A DNA stretch of 32,073 nucleotides. Source: Oscillospiraceae bacterium (GTDB taxonomy: Bacteria > Bacillota > Clostridia > Oscillospirales > Oscillospiraceae). The notes beneath the pieces are model-generated. The model was not told the origin of the DNA, did no database searches, and saw only the letters and a list, made by a program, of their open reading frames with translations. The stretch spans positions 1-32,073 of the forward strand of contig JAFSZH010000079.1 in NCBI GenBank assembly GCA_017455685.1, given 5' to 3'. Below are positions 1 through 6,440 of this stretch, one piece after another. The first letter of the stretch is position 1. The number at the start of each line of letters is the position of its first letter. The position numbers and the translations under genes were made by a program.

Positions 1-2
1 TT

Positions 3-31
3 ATTATATCAACCGGCAAAATCATCGTCAA
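3..31 (-). promoter_or_regulatory. Strong sigma-A promoter, leftward out of the window
   Basis: On the minus strand a TTGACG -35 box (26-31) is followed by a 17-nt spacer and a perfect TATAAT -10 box (3-8). Immediately upstream of the -35 box, 39-75 is almost pure A/T and resembles an UP element. Transcription would start just beyond base 1, so the target gene is not visible. The combination of near-consensus boxes and an A/T tract is typical of very strong promoters, such as those of stable RNAs; that target is inference. Confidence 0.7.
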
Positions 32-160
32 CGAAATCATGCATATATTTATTTATATATTCATTTACATATTTCCCCGGAAAGCGCGCTTTTCCGCCTC
101 ATCCCCTCCCGCGCGAAAGCGCGCCGGACCCCGAAATGCCCGGGATGCCACCGTTCTCTT

Positions 161-195
161 AAAAAAAGCTCCCCGGAGGGTTTTCCTCCGGGGAG
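161..195 (-). terminator. Intrinsic terminator of the class A PBP gene
   Basis: An 11-bp GC-rich stem (169-179 with 185-195) with a 5-nt loop is followed on the minus strand by seven U residues (the A-run at 161-167). It lies 18 bases past the PBP stop codon. Confidence 0.9.
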
Positions 196-213
196 AGGCG
201 AGTATCCGGTTTT

Positions 214-2445
214 TTATCCCTGGGTCACGTCCTCGTTGGTCTCCGGGAACAGGGGGATCTGTTCCGGGGTCTGGGTGGGCTCCGGGGTGGGCGTCTCGTT
301 GGGGGTGGGCGAGGGCGAGGCGGTGGGCACGGGGGTGGGCTCCGGCGTGACCTCCAGATTGCCGAAGATGCCGGTGTCGCCGCCCCGGTAACTGGGATCG
401 TTGAACTGAATGACAGGCAGGTTGGCGTTGATAGGCTCCATGATCCGCTTCCAGATCTGGGCCGCCGGGTTACCGCTGAAATACATCCGTTCCGGGGTCT
501 CGTAGCCGGTCCAGACCGCGCACACGTAGTAGGGCGAGAAGCCGCAGAACCACCGGTCGTAGTCGTCGGAGGAGGTGGCCGTCTTGCCCGCCACGGGCAT
601 CTTGCCGTAGCCCAGATAGACCTCATAGCCGGTGCCGTACCAGGCGGCGGCTTCCAGCATTTCGGTGATGCAGCGGGCCGTGTCGGTGTTGAAAACGTAG
701 CTGGAGCGCTGGGCGTTGTCCAGCACCACGTTGCCGTCGGAGTCGGTGACCAGAGTGTAGGACCGGGCGTAGTTCATCCAGCCGTCGTTGGGGAACACGG
801 TGTAGGCCTGGGCCATTTCCCGGACGGTGACGCCGTAGGTGAACTGGCCCAGGGCCAGAGGGGCGTAGTCCCGGTCGGCCTCCACCAGCTGGAAGCCCAT
901 CCGGTCGGTGAGGTACTCATAGCTGACGCTGGGGGTGAGCTTGTCGATGATCTGGGCGGCCACGGTATTCTTGGAGGCCACCAGGGCGTCCCAGATGGTG
1001 ATGATGCCCGAATGGGTGAAGTCCGCGTTGTTGGGATACCAGCGGGTGCCCCGGAGCTCGATCTCGTCGCTGTCGTTGACCAGGGTGGCTTCCGTGATCA
1101 GCCCCAGGTCCATGGCCGGACCGTAGGACGCCAGAGGCTTGATGGAGGAGCCGGCGGGCCGCCGGGCGTCGATGGCATAGTTCCAGCCGAAGTTCCGGTT
1201 TTTCTCTCCCACGCCGCCGCCGATGGCCTTGATCTCCCCGGTATAGGGGTCCACCACCATGCAGGCGGACTGGAGGAACTGACCGGAGCGGTAGTAGGGC
1301 TGGGGCAGACGGGAGGTGTCCCGATACACCGCGTCCACCACCGACTGCACGTCCTGATCCACGCAGGCGTAGACCTGGTAGCCGCCGTGGTAGAGCAGGC
1401 GGTGTGCCGCGTCCTCGGACAGACCCAGCCGGGTCTGCAGGTCGTTGAGCACGTCCCGGATCACCATTTCCACGTAGTAGGAGTAGATCTCCTGCTGGTA
1501 GATCTCGTTCTCGCCCCGGACGAAGTGAAGCTCGTCGCTGTTCACCTCTTCCACCGCATCCCGGTACTCCTCCCGGGTGATCAGCCCCTGATCGTACATC
1601 TCATAGAGGATGACCTTGGTGCGGGTCTTGTTGTTGGCCGTGCTGGCGAAGGGGCTGTATTTGGAGGGGTTGTTGGTGATGCCGATGATGCTGGCGCACT
1701 GGGCCAGGGTCAGGTCCTGCACGTCCTTGCCGAAATAGGTATCCGCCGCCTGGGCCACGCCGTAGGCGCCCTCGCCGAAGTAGACGATGTTCAGATACCA
1801 CTCTATGATCTCTTCCTTGGTGTAGGTCTTTTCCAGGTCCAGGGCCCGGAAGATCTCCACCAGCTTGCGCTGGACGGTGACCTCGTCCTCGGTGGTGATG
1901 TTCTTGATGAGCTGCTGGGTGATGGTGGAGCCGCCGAAGTCGTTCTTCATGCCCAGGAACATGTTGACGAAAGCGCCGGCGGTACGGTACCAGTCCACGC
2001 CCTTGTGCTCATAAAAGCGCTTGTCCTCGATGGCCACCGCCGCTTTTTCAAAATAAACGGGGATATCGTCGTAGTCCACCCAGATCCGGTTCTCGTTGGT
2101 CTGCAGCGCCGCCAGCTCCACCCGGCTGCCCGTCTTGTCGTAGGTCCAGATGGTGCTGGACAGGGACACGGTGTAGTCGCTCAGGGTGATGTTCAGCTCC
2201 GTGGTCAGGCTGGTCTTCACGTAGTAGGCGAAGATGATGGCGAACAGCAGCCCCGCCGTCAGCAGCACGAGGATGGCGGAAACGACGATCTTCACCGCCA
2301 GCAGGACAACGTCCTCCACCGAGGTGACGGCGGCGTCGCCCACCCGGGCCGCGGCCCGGAGCTTCTGCCGGGTGGTCCAGCGGGAACGTCGGCGGCGCTT
2401 CGGCCGGTCGGGCGTATTCTGTTTTTTTCGGGAAAACAGGTCCAT
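214..2445 (-). CDS. Bifunctional class A penicillin-binding protein (PBP1A family)
   Basis: Membrane-anchored peptidoglycan synthase with glycosyltransferase (GT51) and transpeptidase domains. The N-terminus is very basic (an RRRRSR stretch), followed by one membrane segment at about residues 50-80. GT51 signatures are EDKRFYEHKG (about 140-150, catalytic Glu) and GGSTITQQ (about 171-178). The transpeptidase has SSIK (about 433-436, nucleophile Ser), SKN (about 491-493) and KTATS (about 621) in place of the usual KTGT/S. The tail is Pro/Thr-rich, as in many Firmicute PBP1s. The first in-frame ATG is at 2457, but GGAGG lies 5 nt before the ATG at 2445 and no ribosome binding site precedes 2457, so 2445 is chosen. 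Length (743 aa) is normal for the family. It is a single-gene unit with its own promoter and terminator. Confidence 0.95.
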   Translation of the reverse strand: MDLFSRKKQNTPDRPKRRRRSRWTTRQKLRAAARVGDAAVTSVEDVVLLAVKIVVSAILVLLTAGLLFAIIFAYYVKTSLTTELNITLSDYTVSLSSTIWTYDKTGSRVELAALQTNENRIWVDYDDIPVYFEKAAVAIEDKRFYEHKGVDWYRTAGAFVNMFLGMKNDFGGSTITQQLIKNITTEDEVTVQRKLVEIFRALDLEKTYTKEEIIEWYLNIVYFGEGAYGVAQAADTYFGKDVQDLTLAQCASIIGITNNPSKYSPFASTANNKTRTKVILYEMYDQGLITREEYRDAVEEVNSDELHFVRGENEIYQQEIYSYYVEMVIRDVLNDLQTRLGLSEDAAHRLLYHGGYQVYACVDQDVQSVVDAVYRDTSRLPQPYYRSGQFLQSACMVVDPYTGEIKAIGGGVGEKNRNFGWNYAIDARRPAGSSIKPLASYGPAMDLGLITEATLVNDSDEIELRGTRWYPNNADFTHSGIITIWDALVASKNTVAAQIIDKLTPSVSYEYLTDRMGFQLVEADRDYAPLALGQFTYGVTVREMAQAYTVFPNDGWMNYARSYTLVTDSDGNVVLDNAQRSSYVFNTDTARCITEMLEAAAWYGTGYEVYLGYGKMPVAGKTATSSDDYDRWFCGFSPYYVCAVWTGYETPERMYFSGNPAAQIWKRIMEPINANLPVIQFNDPSYRGGDTGIFGNLEVTPEPTPVPTASPSPTPNETPTPEPTQTPEQIPLFPETNEDVTQG

Positions 2446-2495
2446 AGCTTCCTCCATCGTCGGTGAGGGCTGCCCTCCGCCGGGGCGTTCGGGTC

Positions 2496-2524
2496 ATTAT
2501 ACCATAGTTTTACGCTATATTGTA
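2496..2524 (-). promoter_or_regulatory. Probable promoter of the class A PBP gene
   Basis: A perfect TATAAT -10 box on the minus strand (2496-2501) lies about 50 nt before the chosen PBP start. The -35 region at 17-nt spacing (2519-2524, TACAAT) is weak, so the call rests mostly on the -10 box and position. Confidence 0.55.
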
Positions 2525-2620
2525 TCCTTGAATCGAAAAAAATAAATCCTTTTTTCTCAAAGACGCTTCCGGCGGCTAAATCGTTCATTTTTGGGGAATA
2601 CTTCCTGTCGAGGTGAGGAA

Positions 2621-2727
2621 ATGAAAAACGGATTGTTCAGCGCTTTCGTCGGCGGGATCACCGCCGCGGCGTCAGCGTGGCCGACGAGGCGGAGCTGGCC
2701 GCCCTGCTGGAGGACTTCAGCCTCTGA
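2621..2727 (+). pseudogene. Short frameshifted coding remnant (tentative)
   Basis: An ATG at 2621 follows an AGGTGAGG ribosome-binding-like sequence and reads MKNGLFSAFVGGITAAA. The reading frame then loses its coding character. In another frame, from about 2671, it reads VSVADEAELAALLEDFSL followed by TGA at 2727, which looks like a natural amphipathic C-terminus. One frame change near 2665-2672 would join the two into a protein of about 35 residues. It could be a decayed small gene, a sequencing error or coincidence. No family is recognised. Confidence 0.25.
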
Positions 2728-2772
2728 CGAGGGGGAGAGCTCCTCTCCCCCGCCGGACTCGCGCGGTTTCAC

Positions 2773-2800
2773 TTGATTTTTCTCCCGTTCATGGTATAAT
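2773..2800 (+). promoter_or_regulatory. Sigma-A promoter of the DUF1292 gene
   Basis: TTGATT (2773-2778), a 16-nt spacer and a perfect TATAAT (2795-2800). The expected start is near 2807, leaving a leader of about 29 nt with an AGGTG ribosome binding site before the ATG at 2836. The transcript may continue into the 6S-like RNA, for which no separate clear promoter was found. Confidence 0.8.
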
Positions 2801-2835
2801 CAAAGACAAGAAAAACACAGAGACGAGGTGCTGAT

Positions 2836-3129
2836 ATGAACGAGGATTTCGGCGGCGATATCATTACCATTGCCGATGAGGAAGGCAACGAATTTGAACT
2901 GGAGATCCTGGACGAGCTGGAGGTGGACGGTCAGAGCTATACCGTGTTCGTCCCCGCCAACATCGACACCATGAACGTGGACGACCCGGATTACGGTCTG
3001 ATCTTCCTGCGTACCCGGGAGGAGAACGGAGAGATCTTCTATGACTCCATCGACTCCGACGAGGAGCTGGATAAGGTCTACGAGATCTATCAGGCGATCC
3101 TGGACGCGGAAGAGGAAGAGGAGAACTGA
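2836..3129 (+). CDS. DUF1292 family protein (UPF0473-like)
   Basis: A small acidic cytoplasmic protein of 97 aa. It matches the DUF1292 pattern: an N-terminal block with ITIADEEGNEFELEILDELEVDG, then tyrosine-containing strands (QSYTVFVPA, YGLIFLRTREENGE), a short linker, and a C-terminal helix with DEELDKVYEIYQAI ending in a run of Glu. The family is widespread in Firmicutes, often near the Holliday-junction resolvase RuvX/YqgF and the alanyl-tRNA synthetase gene, but its molecular function is not established. Here it is alone, with its own promoter, directly upstream of the 6S-like RNA. Confidence 0.9.
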   Translation: MNEDFGGDIITIADEEGNEFELEILDELEVDGQSYTVFVPANIDTMNVDDPDYGLIFLRTREENGEIFYDSIDSDEELDKVYEIYQAILDAEEEEEN

Positions 3130-3156
3130 TCCCGTCCGTCCCGCATAAGGCAAAGA

Positions 3157-3350
3157 AAGGCTCTGCGGTGCCCGTGGCCTTCTTTACCGGGCCCATTTAA
3201 ACCCACATTAGATATAAGGGATGCTTGGCTCCCTCCGTGAATTGCAGGCCTCCCGGTCTCGTACCGGACGTTGGAAGCGTGGAAGCGGCGGGGCGGCGAC
3301 CCACCTGCCGAGACGGTAGGTTCTAATTGGGCCCCCACGACATTGCGGAC
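3157..3350 (+). ncRNA. ssrS: Probable 6S RNA
   Basis: No coding potential and extensive pairing between distant parts. The 5' strand CTGCGGTG (3163-3170) pairs with the 3' strand CATTGCGG (3341-3348). The helix continues with CGTGG against CCACG, and GGGCCC near 3189 pairs with GGGCCC near 3330. The interior holds an open, A/T-richer region (about 3195-3220), an AGGGA/TCCCT hairpin and a CCGGT/ACCGG apical hairpin. A long closing stem, a large internal bubble and about 190 nt total are the hallmarks of 6S RNA, which mimics an open promoter and sequesters sigma-70/sigma-A RNA polymerase. The assignment is from architecture and remembered clostridial 6S sequences, not from a covariance search. 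Another structured RNA is possible. Confidence 0.7.
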
Positions 3351-3384
3351 CGGAGGCTGTCCCGAAAGGGGCAGCCTCTTTTTT
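3318..3384 (+). repeat. Direct repeat copy A: 3' end of the 6S-like RNA plus terminator
   Basis: These 67 bp recur at 4493-4559 in the same orientation with two differences by eye (65/67 identical). The two copies bracket azlC-azlD. Copy A is the one in natural context, as the 3' portion of the complete RNA gene. Confidence 0.95.
3353..3384 (+). terminator. Intrinsic terminator of the 6S-like RNA
   Basis: A perfect 10-bp stem (AGGCTGTCCC at 3354-3363 with GGGGCAGCCT at 3368-3377) with a GAAA tetraloop, followed by CTTTTTT. It defines the direction of transcription of the RNA gene. Confidence 0.95.
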
Positions 3385-3406
3385 ATGCACGGATGGGTTT
3401 TCCCGG

Positions 3407-3435
3407 TTGAATTTCGGCAGTTTTTCTTCTATGAT
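3407..3435 (+). promoter_or_regulatory. Probable promoter of azlCD
   Basis: TTGAAT (3407-3412), a 17-nt spacer and TATGAT (3430-3435), just downstream of the RNA terminator and 36 nt before the azlC ATG. Confidence 0.6.
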
Positions 3436-3470
3436 ATACTATATTTTCCCTTTGAAGGCGGCGCATACCC

Positions 3471-4145
3471 ATGTCTGATCGAGCCAGTTGGCGCAATGTG
3501 TTCAAAACCAGTCTGCCGGTGATGGCCGGGTATATGGTGCTGGGAATGGGCTTCGGCATTTTGCTCCATTCCCGGGGCTACGGCCCGCTCTGGGCAGCGG
3601 CCATGAGTCTTTTCATCTATGCCGGATCCATGCAGTTCGTGGGCGTGGACCTGCTTTCCACCGGAGCGGGCCTGCTCACCGCCGCGGTGACCACTCTGTT
3701 TGTCAACGCGCGGCATCTTTTTTACGGCGTCTCCATGCTGGAGCGCTATCACGGCGCCGGGGCGAAAAAGCCCTACCTCATTTTCACGCTCACCGATGAG
3801 ACCTATTCCCTGGTCTGCGGTGAGGCGGGAGAGGATCTCACTTATTGTATCCGCCTTTCGCTGCTGGATCATTGCTATTGGGTCACCGGGTCGGTGCTGG
3901 GTTCCCTGCTGACCCAGGTGCTCCCCTTTGACACCACAGGCATTGACTTTTCCCTGACGGCGCTGTTCGTTACCGTGTTTTTGGACCAATGGATGAAGTA
4001 CAGCGATCACCGGCCCGCTCTTGTCGGGCTGGGCGTCTCCGGGATCAGTCTGCTTCTGTTCGGGCCGGAAAACTTCCTGCTTCCGGCCATGGCCGGGATC
4101 CTGGCGCTGCTGCTCCTCCCGGACAGAAAGGAGGTCAAGGCATGA
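3471..4145 (+). CDS. azlC: AzlC family branched-chain amino acid exporter, large subunit
   Basis: A 224-aa integral membrane protein of the AzlC (YgaZ-like) family, the larger half of two-component exporters of branched-chain amino acids and analogues. The N-terminus has the family's conserved block: a short lead, then PVMAGYMVLGMGFGILLHSRG, followed by MSLFIYAGSMQFVGVDLL and the NARHLFYGVSMLERY segment. The rest is alternating hydrophobic helices ending in a basic LLLLPDRKEVK tail, and the length is normal. The spacing of its GAAGG ribosome binding site is long. The stop overlaps the azlD start (ATGA), implying translational coupling. The gene pair is bracketed by direct repeats of the 6S-like RNA 3' end, suggesting acquisition as a cassette. 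Confidence 0.93.
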   Translation: MSDRASWRNVFKTSLPVMAGYMVLGMGFGILLHSRGYGPLWAAAMSLFIYAGSMQFVGVDLLSTGAGLLTAAVTTLFVNARHLFYGVSMLERYHGAGAKKPYLIFTLTDETYSLVCGEAGEDLTYCIRLSLLDHCYWVTGSVLGSLLTQVLPFDTTGIDFSLTALFVTVFLDQWMKYSDHRPALVGLGVSGISLLLFGPENFLLPAMAGILALLLLPDRKEVKA

Positions 4146-4471
4146 ACACGCTCCATTCCGTCGCTCTGGTGGGGGTGATGGCCGCCGTGACCGCCGCCAT
4201 CCGTTTTGCGCCCTTTTTGATCTTCCGCGGCGGCAAGGAGACCCCGGCGGTGATCCGACGGCTGGGGACTCTGCTTCCCGGGGCGGTGATGGCAATGCTG
4301 GTGGTATATTGTCTGCGGAACGCGGAGCTCACCGCGCCGCCCCACGCCCTGCCGGAGGTACTGGCCGTGGCCGTCACCGCGGGTCTCCACCTGTGGAAGC
4401 GTTCCACGCTGCTGAGCATCATCGGCGGCACTGTTTGCTATATGCTGCTGGTGCAGCTTGTTTTTGTATAA
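4142..4471 (+). CDS. azlD: AzlD family branched-chain amino acid exporter, small subunit
   Basis: A 109-aa membrane protein with four hydrophobic segments, typical of AzlD/YgaH: LVGVMAAVTAAIRFAPFLIF, LPGAVMAMLVVYCL, EVLAVAVTAGLHLW and LLSIIGGTVCYMLLVQLVF. The AIRFAPFLIF block is characteristic of the family. The ATG at 4142 lies inside the azlC stop (ATGA overlap) and is preceded by AAGGAGG with good spacing. It works as the partner of AzlC. Only 21 bases separate its stop from the second repeat copy, whose terminator would end the transcript. Confidence 0.92.
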   Translation: MNTLHSVALVGVMAAVTAAIRFAPFLIFRGGKETPAVIRRLGTLLPGAVMAMLVVYCLRNAELTAPPHALPEVLAVAVTAGLHLWKRSTLLSIIGGTVCYMLLVQLVFV

Positions 4472-4492
4472 TCTTTGATTTCACTTTATGGC

Positions 4493-4559
4493 AGGTTCTA
4501 ATTGGACCCCCACGACATTGCGGACCGGAGGCTGTCCCGAAAAGGGCAGCCTCTTTTTT
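4493..4559 (+). repeat. Direct repeat copy B: truncated duplicate of the 6S-like RNA 3' end
   Basis: Identical to 3318-3384 except for one G-to-A in the TTGGGCC segment and one G-to-A in the terminator loop region. The 5' two thirds of the RNA are absent here, so this copy cannot form the 6S closing stem. Homology stops abruptly at AGGTTCTAATTGG on the left and at the end of the T-run on the right. Confidence 0.95.
4529..4559 (+). terminator. Intrinsic terminator of azlCD (inside repeat copy B)
   Basis: A 9-bp stem (4529-4537 with 4544-4552) followed by CTTTTTT. It is the duplicated RNA terminator with the innermost pair lost. It is well placed to end the azlCD transcript. Confidence 0.85.
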
Positions 4560-4560
4560 G

Positions 4561-4722
4561 TTTTCAAATGAGACCCGCTTCGCTGGGCTCTCATTTGAGA
4601 AAACTGCGGCCCGCTGCATGCACTCCCTCCGGTCGCACACTTGTGGGCCGAGAAGTATTTTCGCCGACGTACACGCCGCCGGCGAAAATGATCCAGATCG
4701 TATTTGCGCCCGCGGACGCAAA
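4561..4722. repeat. Cluster of three inverted repeats in a non-coding stretch
   Basis: The gap between azlD and the 46-aa gene (4472-4781) holds, after repeat copy B, three consecutive inverted repeats. These are TTTTCAAATGAG against CTCATTTGAGAAAA (4561-4604), ATTTTCGCCG against CGGCGAAAAT (4657-4666 with 4680-4689, perfect 10 bp), and a near-perfect 20-bp palindrome starting TTTGCG and ending CGCAAA (4703-4722). None is followed by a T-run, so they are not standard terminators. No open reading frame here looks real. A REP-like or MITE-remnant origin is possible. Confidence 0.7.
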
Positions 4723-4740
4723 CTCTGCGAGGCTTCGTAT

Positions 4741-4770
4741 AAAAGGACCCGGGTCATCCGACCCGGGTCC
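4741..4770 (-). terminator. Intrinsic terminator of URO-D cassette 1
   Basis: A perfect 11-bp stem (4745-4755 with 4760-4770) with a 4-nt loop. On the minus strand it is followed by UUUUAUA. It lies 11 bases past the stop of the 46-aa gene. Confidence 0.85.
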
Positions 4771-4781
4771 TTGTAGTTTGT

Positions 4782-4922
4782 TTACCGGAAAAGCCGCATC
4801 ATGAAGCTGAAAACGGCGTCCTCATACTCCTGGAGCTTTTTGGCGCCCTCCACGTCCTTGATCTCAGGGTGCTGCGCCAGGTATTCGTCCCAGGGGATGT
4901 AATCCTTCGTTTTGAATTCCAT
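4782..4922 (-). CDS. 46-aa peptide paired with URO-D-like protein (copy 1)
   Basis: Not recognised as a known family. The 46 aa start MEFKTKDY, contain WDEY, HPEI, VEGAKK and QEYEDAVFS, and end MMRLFR. There is no signal peptide or membrane span; most of it could form one or two charged amphipathic helices. GGGAGG lies 8-9 nt before the ATG, and the gene starts 18 nt after the URO-D stop, so the two are surely co-transcribed. A second copy (6289-6429) occupies the same position in the neighbouring cassette, with 37 of 46 residues identical and no gaps, strong evidence that this is a real conserved gene. A role as a small subunit, stabiliser or cofactor-loading partner of the URO-D-like enzyme is inference. 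Confidence 0.85.
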   Translation of the reverse strand: MEFKTKDYIPWDEYLAQHPEIKDVEGAKKLQEYEDAVFSFMMRLFR

Positions 4923-4940
4923 CTGTCCGTCCTCCCTTCC

Positions 4941-6143
4941 TCAATACACCGCGTTGTCGCGGATCCACTCGCTCAGAGCCTTCAGGTTGGAGGCCACGGG
5001 CTCCGCCAGTGAGAACAGGCCCTTGTCAAAGTTGAACACGTAACCGCCGTCCGCCGCCACGATGTCAAAGAGCTTCTTGGCCGCGTCGATGCACTCCTCT
5101 TTGGTGTTGTAGCGGAGCATGTCGGACTGATAGAAGCCGGTGATGATATGCACGCTGCCGGGAGGCGTCTGCTCGGTGAAGAGCTTTTTGACGTACACGG
5201 GATCGCCCTTCTCGAACTGATAGCGGATGCTGCCGGTAAATTCGTTCATGGCTTCCATGTGCCGCATCCAGTCGTCCTCCACGAACAGATCCACGCCGTG
5301 GCCGTAGGCTACCAGGCCGTCCATGACCTTCTTCATGGAAGGATACCAGAATCTCTCGAACTGCTTGGTGCTGATGAAGCTGCCCATGTGCAGCGGGATG
5401 AAGGTCCGGTGGTTGGGGGGCAGTTTTTTGGGGTCGCTGCCCAGGCTCTCCCGGATCATCATGGGGATGATGGCGTCGCAGGCTTCCAGCAGCTTGTCCG
5501 GGCACCGGCGCATGTCGGTGTTGATCCGGGAGAAGCCCCGGAGGAAGTCGGCGATGTAGTCGAAGGGGGCGGTGGAACGGCCGCTGGCCATGCCGGGATA
5601 GCCGTACTTCTGGGAGATCTGCCGCATCATGCCGCCGATCTTCGCCATGTGGTCGGCGTTGGCCTTCATGGCCTTGGCCATGACCATGGCCCGCCGGCCG
5701 GGAGTGGTGTCCAGCTCCGTGTACAGCCGGGGCAGCAGCACCTCGATCTGGTAGGTCATGGGGTCGGCGATGTAGGCGTCGTACTCCTCGGGCTCCAGGC
5801 AGTGGACCTCGGGGTGCTGCATGACGCCGCTTTCGCTCATGATGATGCAGCGGGCGCCCAGGCTCTGGTACAGGATGGGCAGCCGGATGGCGCCCACGCC
5901 GATGGCGGTGTCGGAATAGATCTGGGAATTGATATAGTCGACGATGTCAAACCACAGATCCGGCTCCCAGAAAACCTCCCTGCGGGTCTTGCCCGGCGGG
6001 GTCACGCCCGCGTCGATGGCGTACTGGATCGTTGCTTCGAAGGCGGGGGACTGCTGAACTGGTACTCTCTTGGGCTTTTTTCCGGAATAAATGTCCCGGA
6101 ACAACTGCGCTCGCTCCTCCCGGAGCAGGTTCATATCCTCCAT
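4941..6143 (-). CDS. Uroporphyrinogen decarboxylase-superfamily protein (copy 1)
   Basis: A 400-aa soluble protein of the URO-D superfamily (TIM barrel), which includes HemE and the corrinoid:CoM methyltransferases MtaA/MtbA/CmuA. Family-like features are the N-terminal REERAQLFRDIYSGKKPKRVP block, a mid-protein HMGSFISTKQFERFWYPSMKKVMDGL segment, and the C-terminal GSVHIITGFYQ and GGYVFNFDK strands. The HemE active-site motifs are not evident. The zinc-binding His-X-Cys of the methyltransferases is also missing; the region where I expect it reads GHGVDLFVEDDW. Catalysis therefore probably differs, and it is unlikely to be HemE. It is about 79% identical to the copy at 6441-7643 by hand alignment. 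Own promoter; AGGAGG 7-8 nt before the ATG; followed by a 46-aa partner gene. No corrinoid protein is encoded nearby. Substrate unknown. Confidence 0.85.
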   Translation of the reverse strand: MEDMNLLREERAQLFRDIYSGKKPKRVPVQQSPAFEATIQYAIDAGVTPPGKTRREVFWEPDLWFDIVDYINSQIYSDTAIGVGAIRLPILYQSLGARCIIMSESGVMQHPEVHCLEPEEYDAYIADPMTYQIEVLLPRLYTELDTTPGRRAMVMAKAMKANADHMAKIGGMMRQISQKYGYPGMASGRSTAPFDYIADFLRGFSRINTDMRRCPDKLLEACDAIIPMMIRESLGSDPKKLPPNHRTFIPLHMGSFISTKQFERFWYPSMKKVMDGLVAYGHGVDLFVEDDWMRHMEAMNEFTGSIRYQFEKGDPVYVKKLFTEQTPPGSVHIITGFYQSDMLRYNTKEECIDAAKKLFDIVAADGGYVFNFDKGLFSLAEPVASNLKALSEWIRDNAVY

Positions 6144-6202
6144 TTTTATTCCTCCTCTATCCGGGTCGTCCTATTTGATCGTGCCGGATCAATTCTGTTT
6201 TC

Positions 6203-6232
6203 AGTATACCATTATCCCCGGGCAGTGTGCAA
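6203..6232 (-). promoter_or_regulatory. Promoter of URO-D cassette 1
   Basis: On the minus strand TTGCAC (6227-6232), an 18-nt spacer and TATACT (6203-6208), about 60 nt before the URO-D start. It lets cassette 1 be expressed independently of the upstream transporter/cassette 2 transcript. Confidence 0.75.
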
Positions 6233-6243
6233 GACGGGAGCAC

Positions 6244-6275
6244 AAAAAACCGGGCCGTTTCCGACCCGGTTTTTT
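6244..6275 (-). terminator. Intrinsic terminator of the transporter/URO-D cassette 2 unit
   Basis: A 9-bp stem (6249-6257 with 6262-6270, one G-U pair) flanked by A-run and T-run, so functional in principle in both directions. On the minus strand it lies 14 bases after the second 46-aa gene. Confidence 0.88.
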
Positions 6276-6288
6276 GCCGTCCATTATT

Positions 6289-6429
6289 TCAGCGGAACAA
6301 ACGCATCATCAGAGAGAAAACGGCGTCTTCATACTCCTGGATCTTTTTGGCGCCTTCCACTTCCTGGATCTCGGGATGCAGCTTCACGTATTCATCCCAG
6401 GTATAATAATCCTTCGTTTTGAATTCCAT
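6289..6429 (-). CDS. 46-aa peptide paired with URO-D-like protein (copy 2)
   Basis: Paralogue of the peptide at 4782-4922, also 46 aa, with nine substitutions, most of them conservative (for example L/V, L/I, D/E, F/L). The invariant parts are MEFKTKDY, WDEY, HPEI, VEGAKK, QEYEDAVFS and MMRLFR. GGAGG lies 6 nt before the ATG and the gene begins 11 nt after the URO-D stop. Identical length and conserved ends, alongside scattered silent changes in the DNA, indicate selection on the protein. Function is unknown. It is short enough to be missed by routine annotation. Confidence 0.85.
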   Translation of the reverse strand: MEFKTKDYYTWDEYVKLHPEIQEVEGAKKIQEYEDAVFSLMMRLFR

Positions 6430-6440
6430 GACGGTCCTCC

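Noticed and set aside
1012-2466. 484-aa plus-strand open frame
   Set aside because: Antisense shadow of the class A PBP gene; repetitive V/H/G-rich translation with no motifs.
2732-2750. Hairpin GGGGAGAG/CTCTCCCC as a terminator
   Set aside because: No T-run on either strand.
4561-4722. CRISPR array
   Set aside because: The inverted repeats differ in sequence and spacing, and no direct-repeat/spacer pattern exists anywhere in the window.
4502-4804. 100-aa plus-strand frame across the repeat and hairpin region
   Set aside because: It crosses a terminator and three inverted repeats and overlaps a conserved minus-strand gene; no ribosome binding site.
4941-6143. Assignment as HemE (uroporphyrinogen decarboxylase proper)
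   Set aside because: HemE N-terminal active-site motifs are missing, the protein is longer than HemE and no heme genes are nearby.
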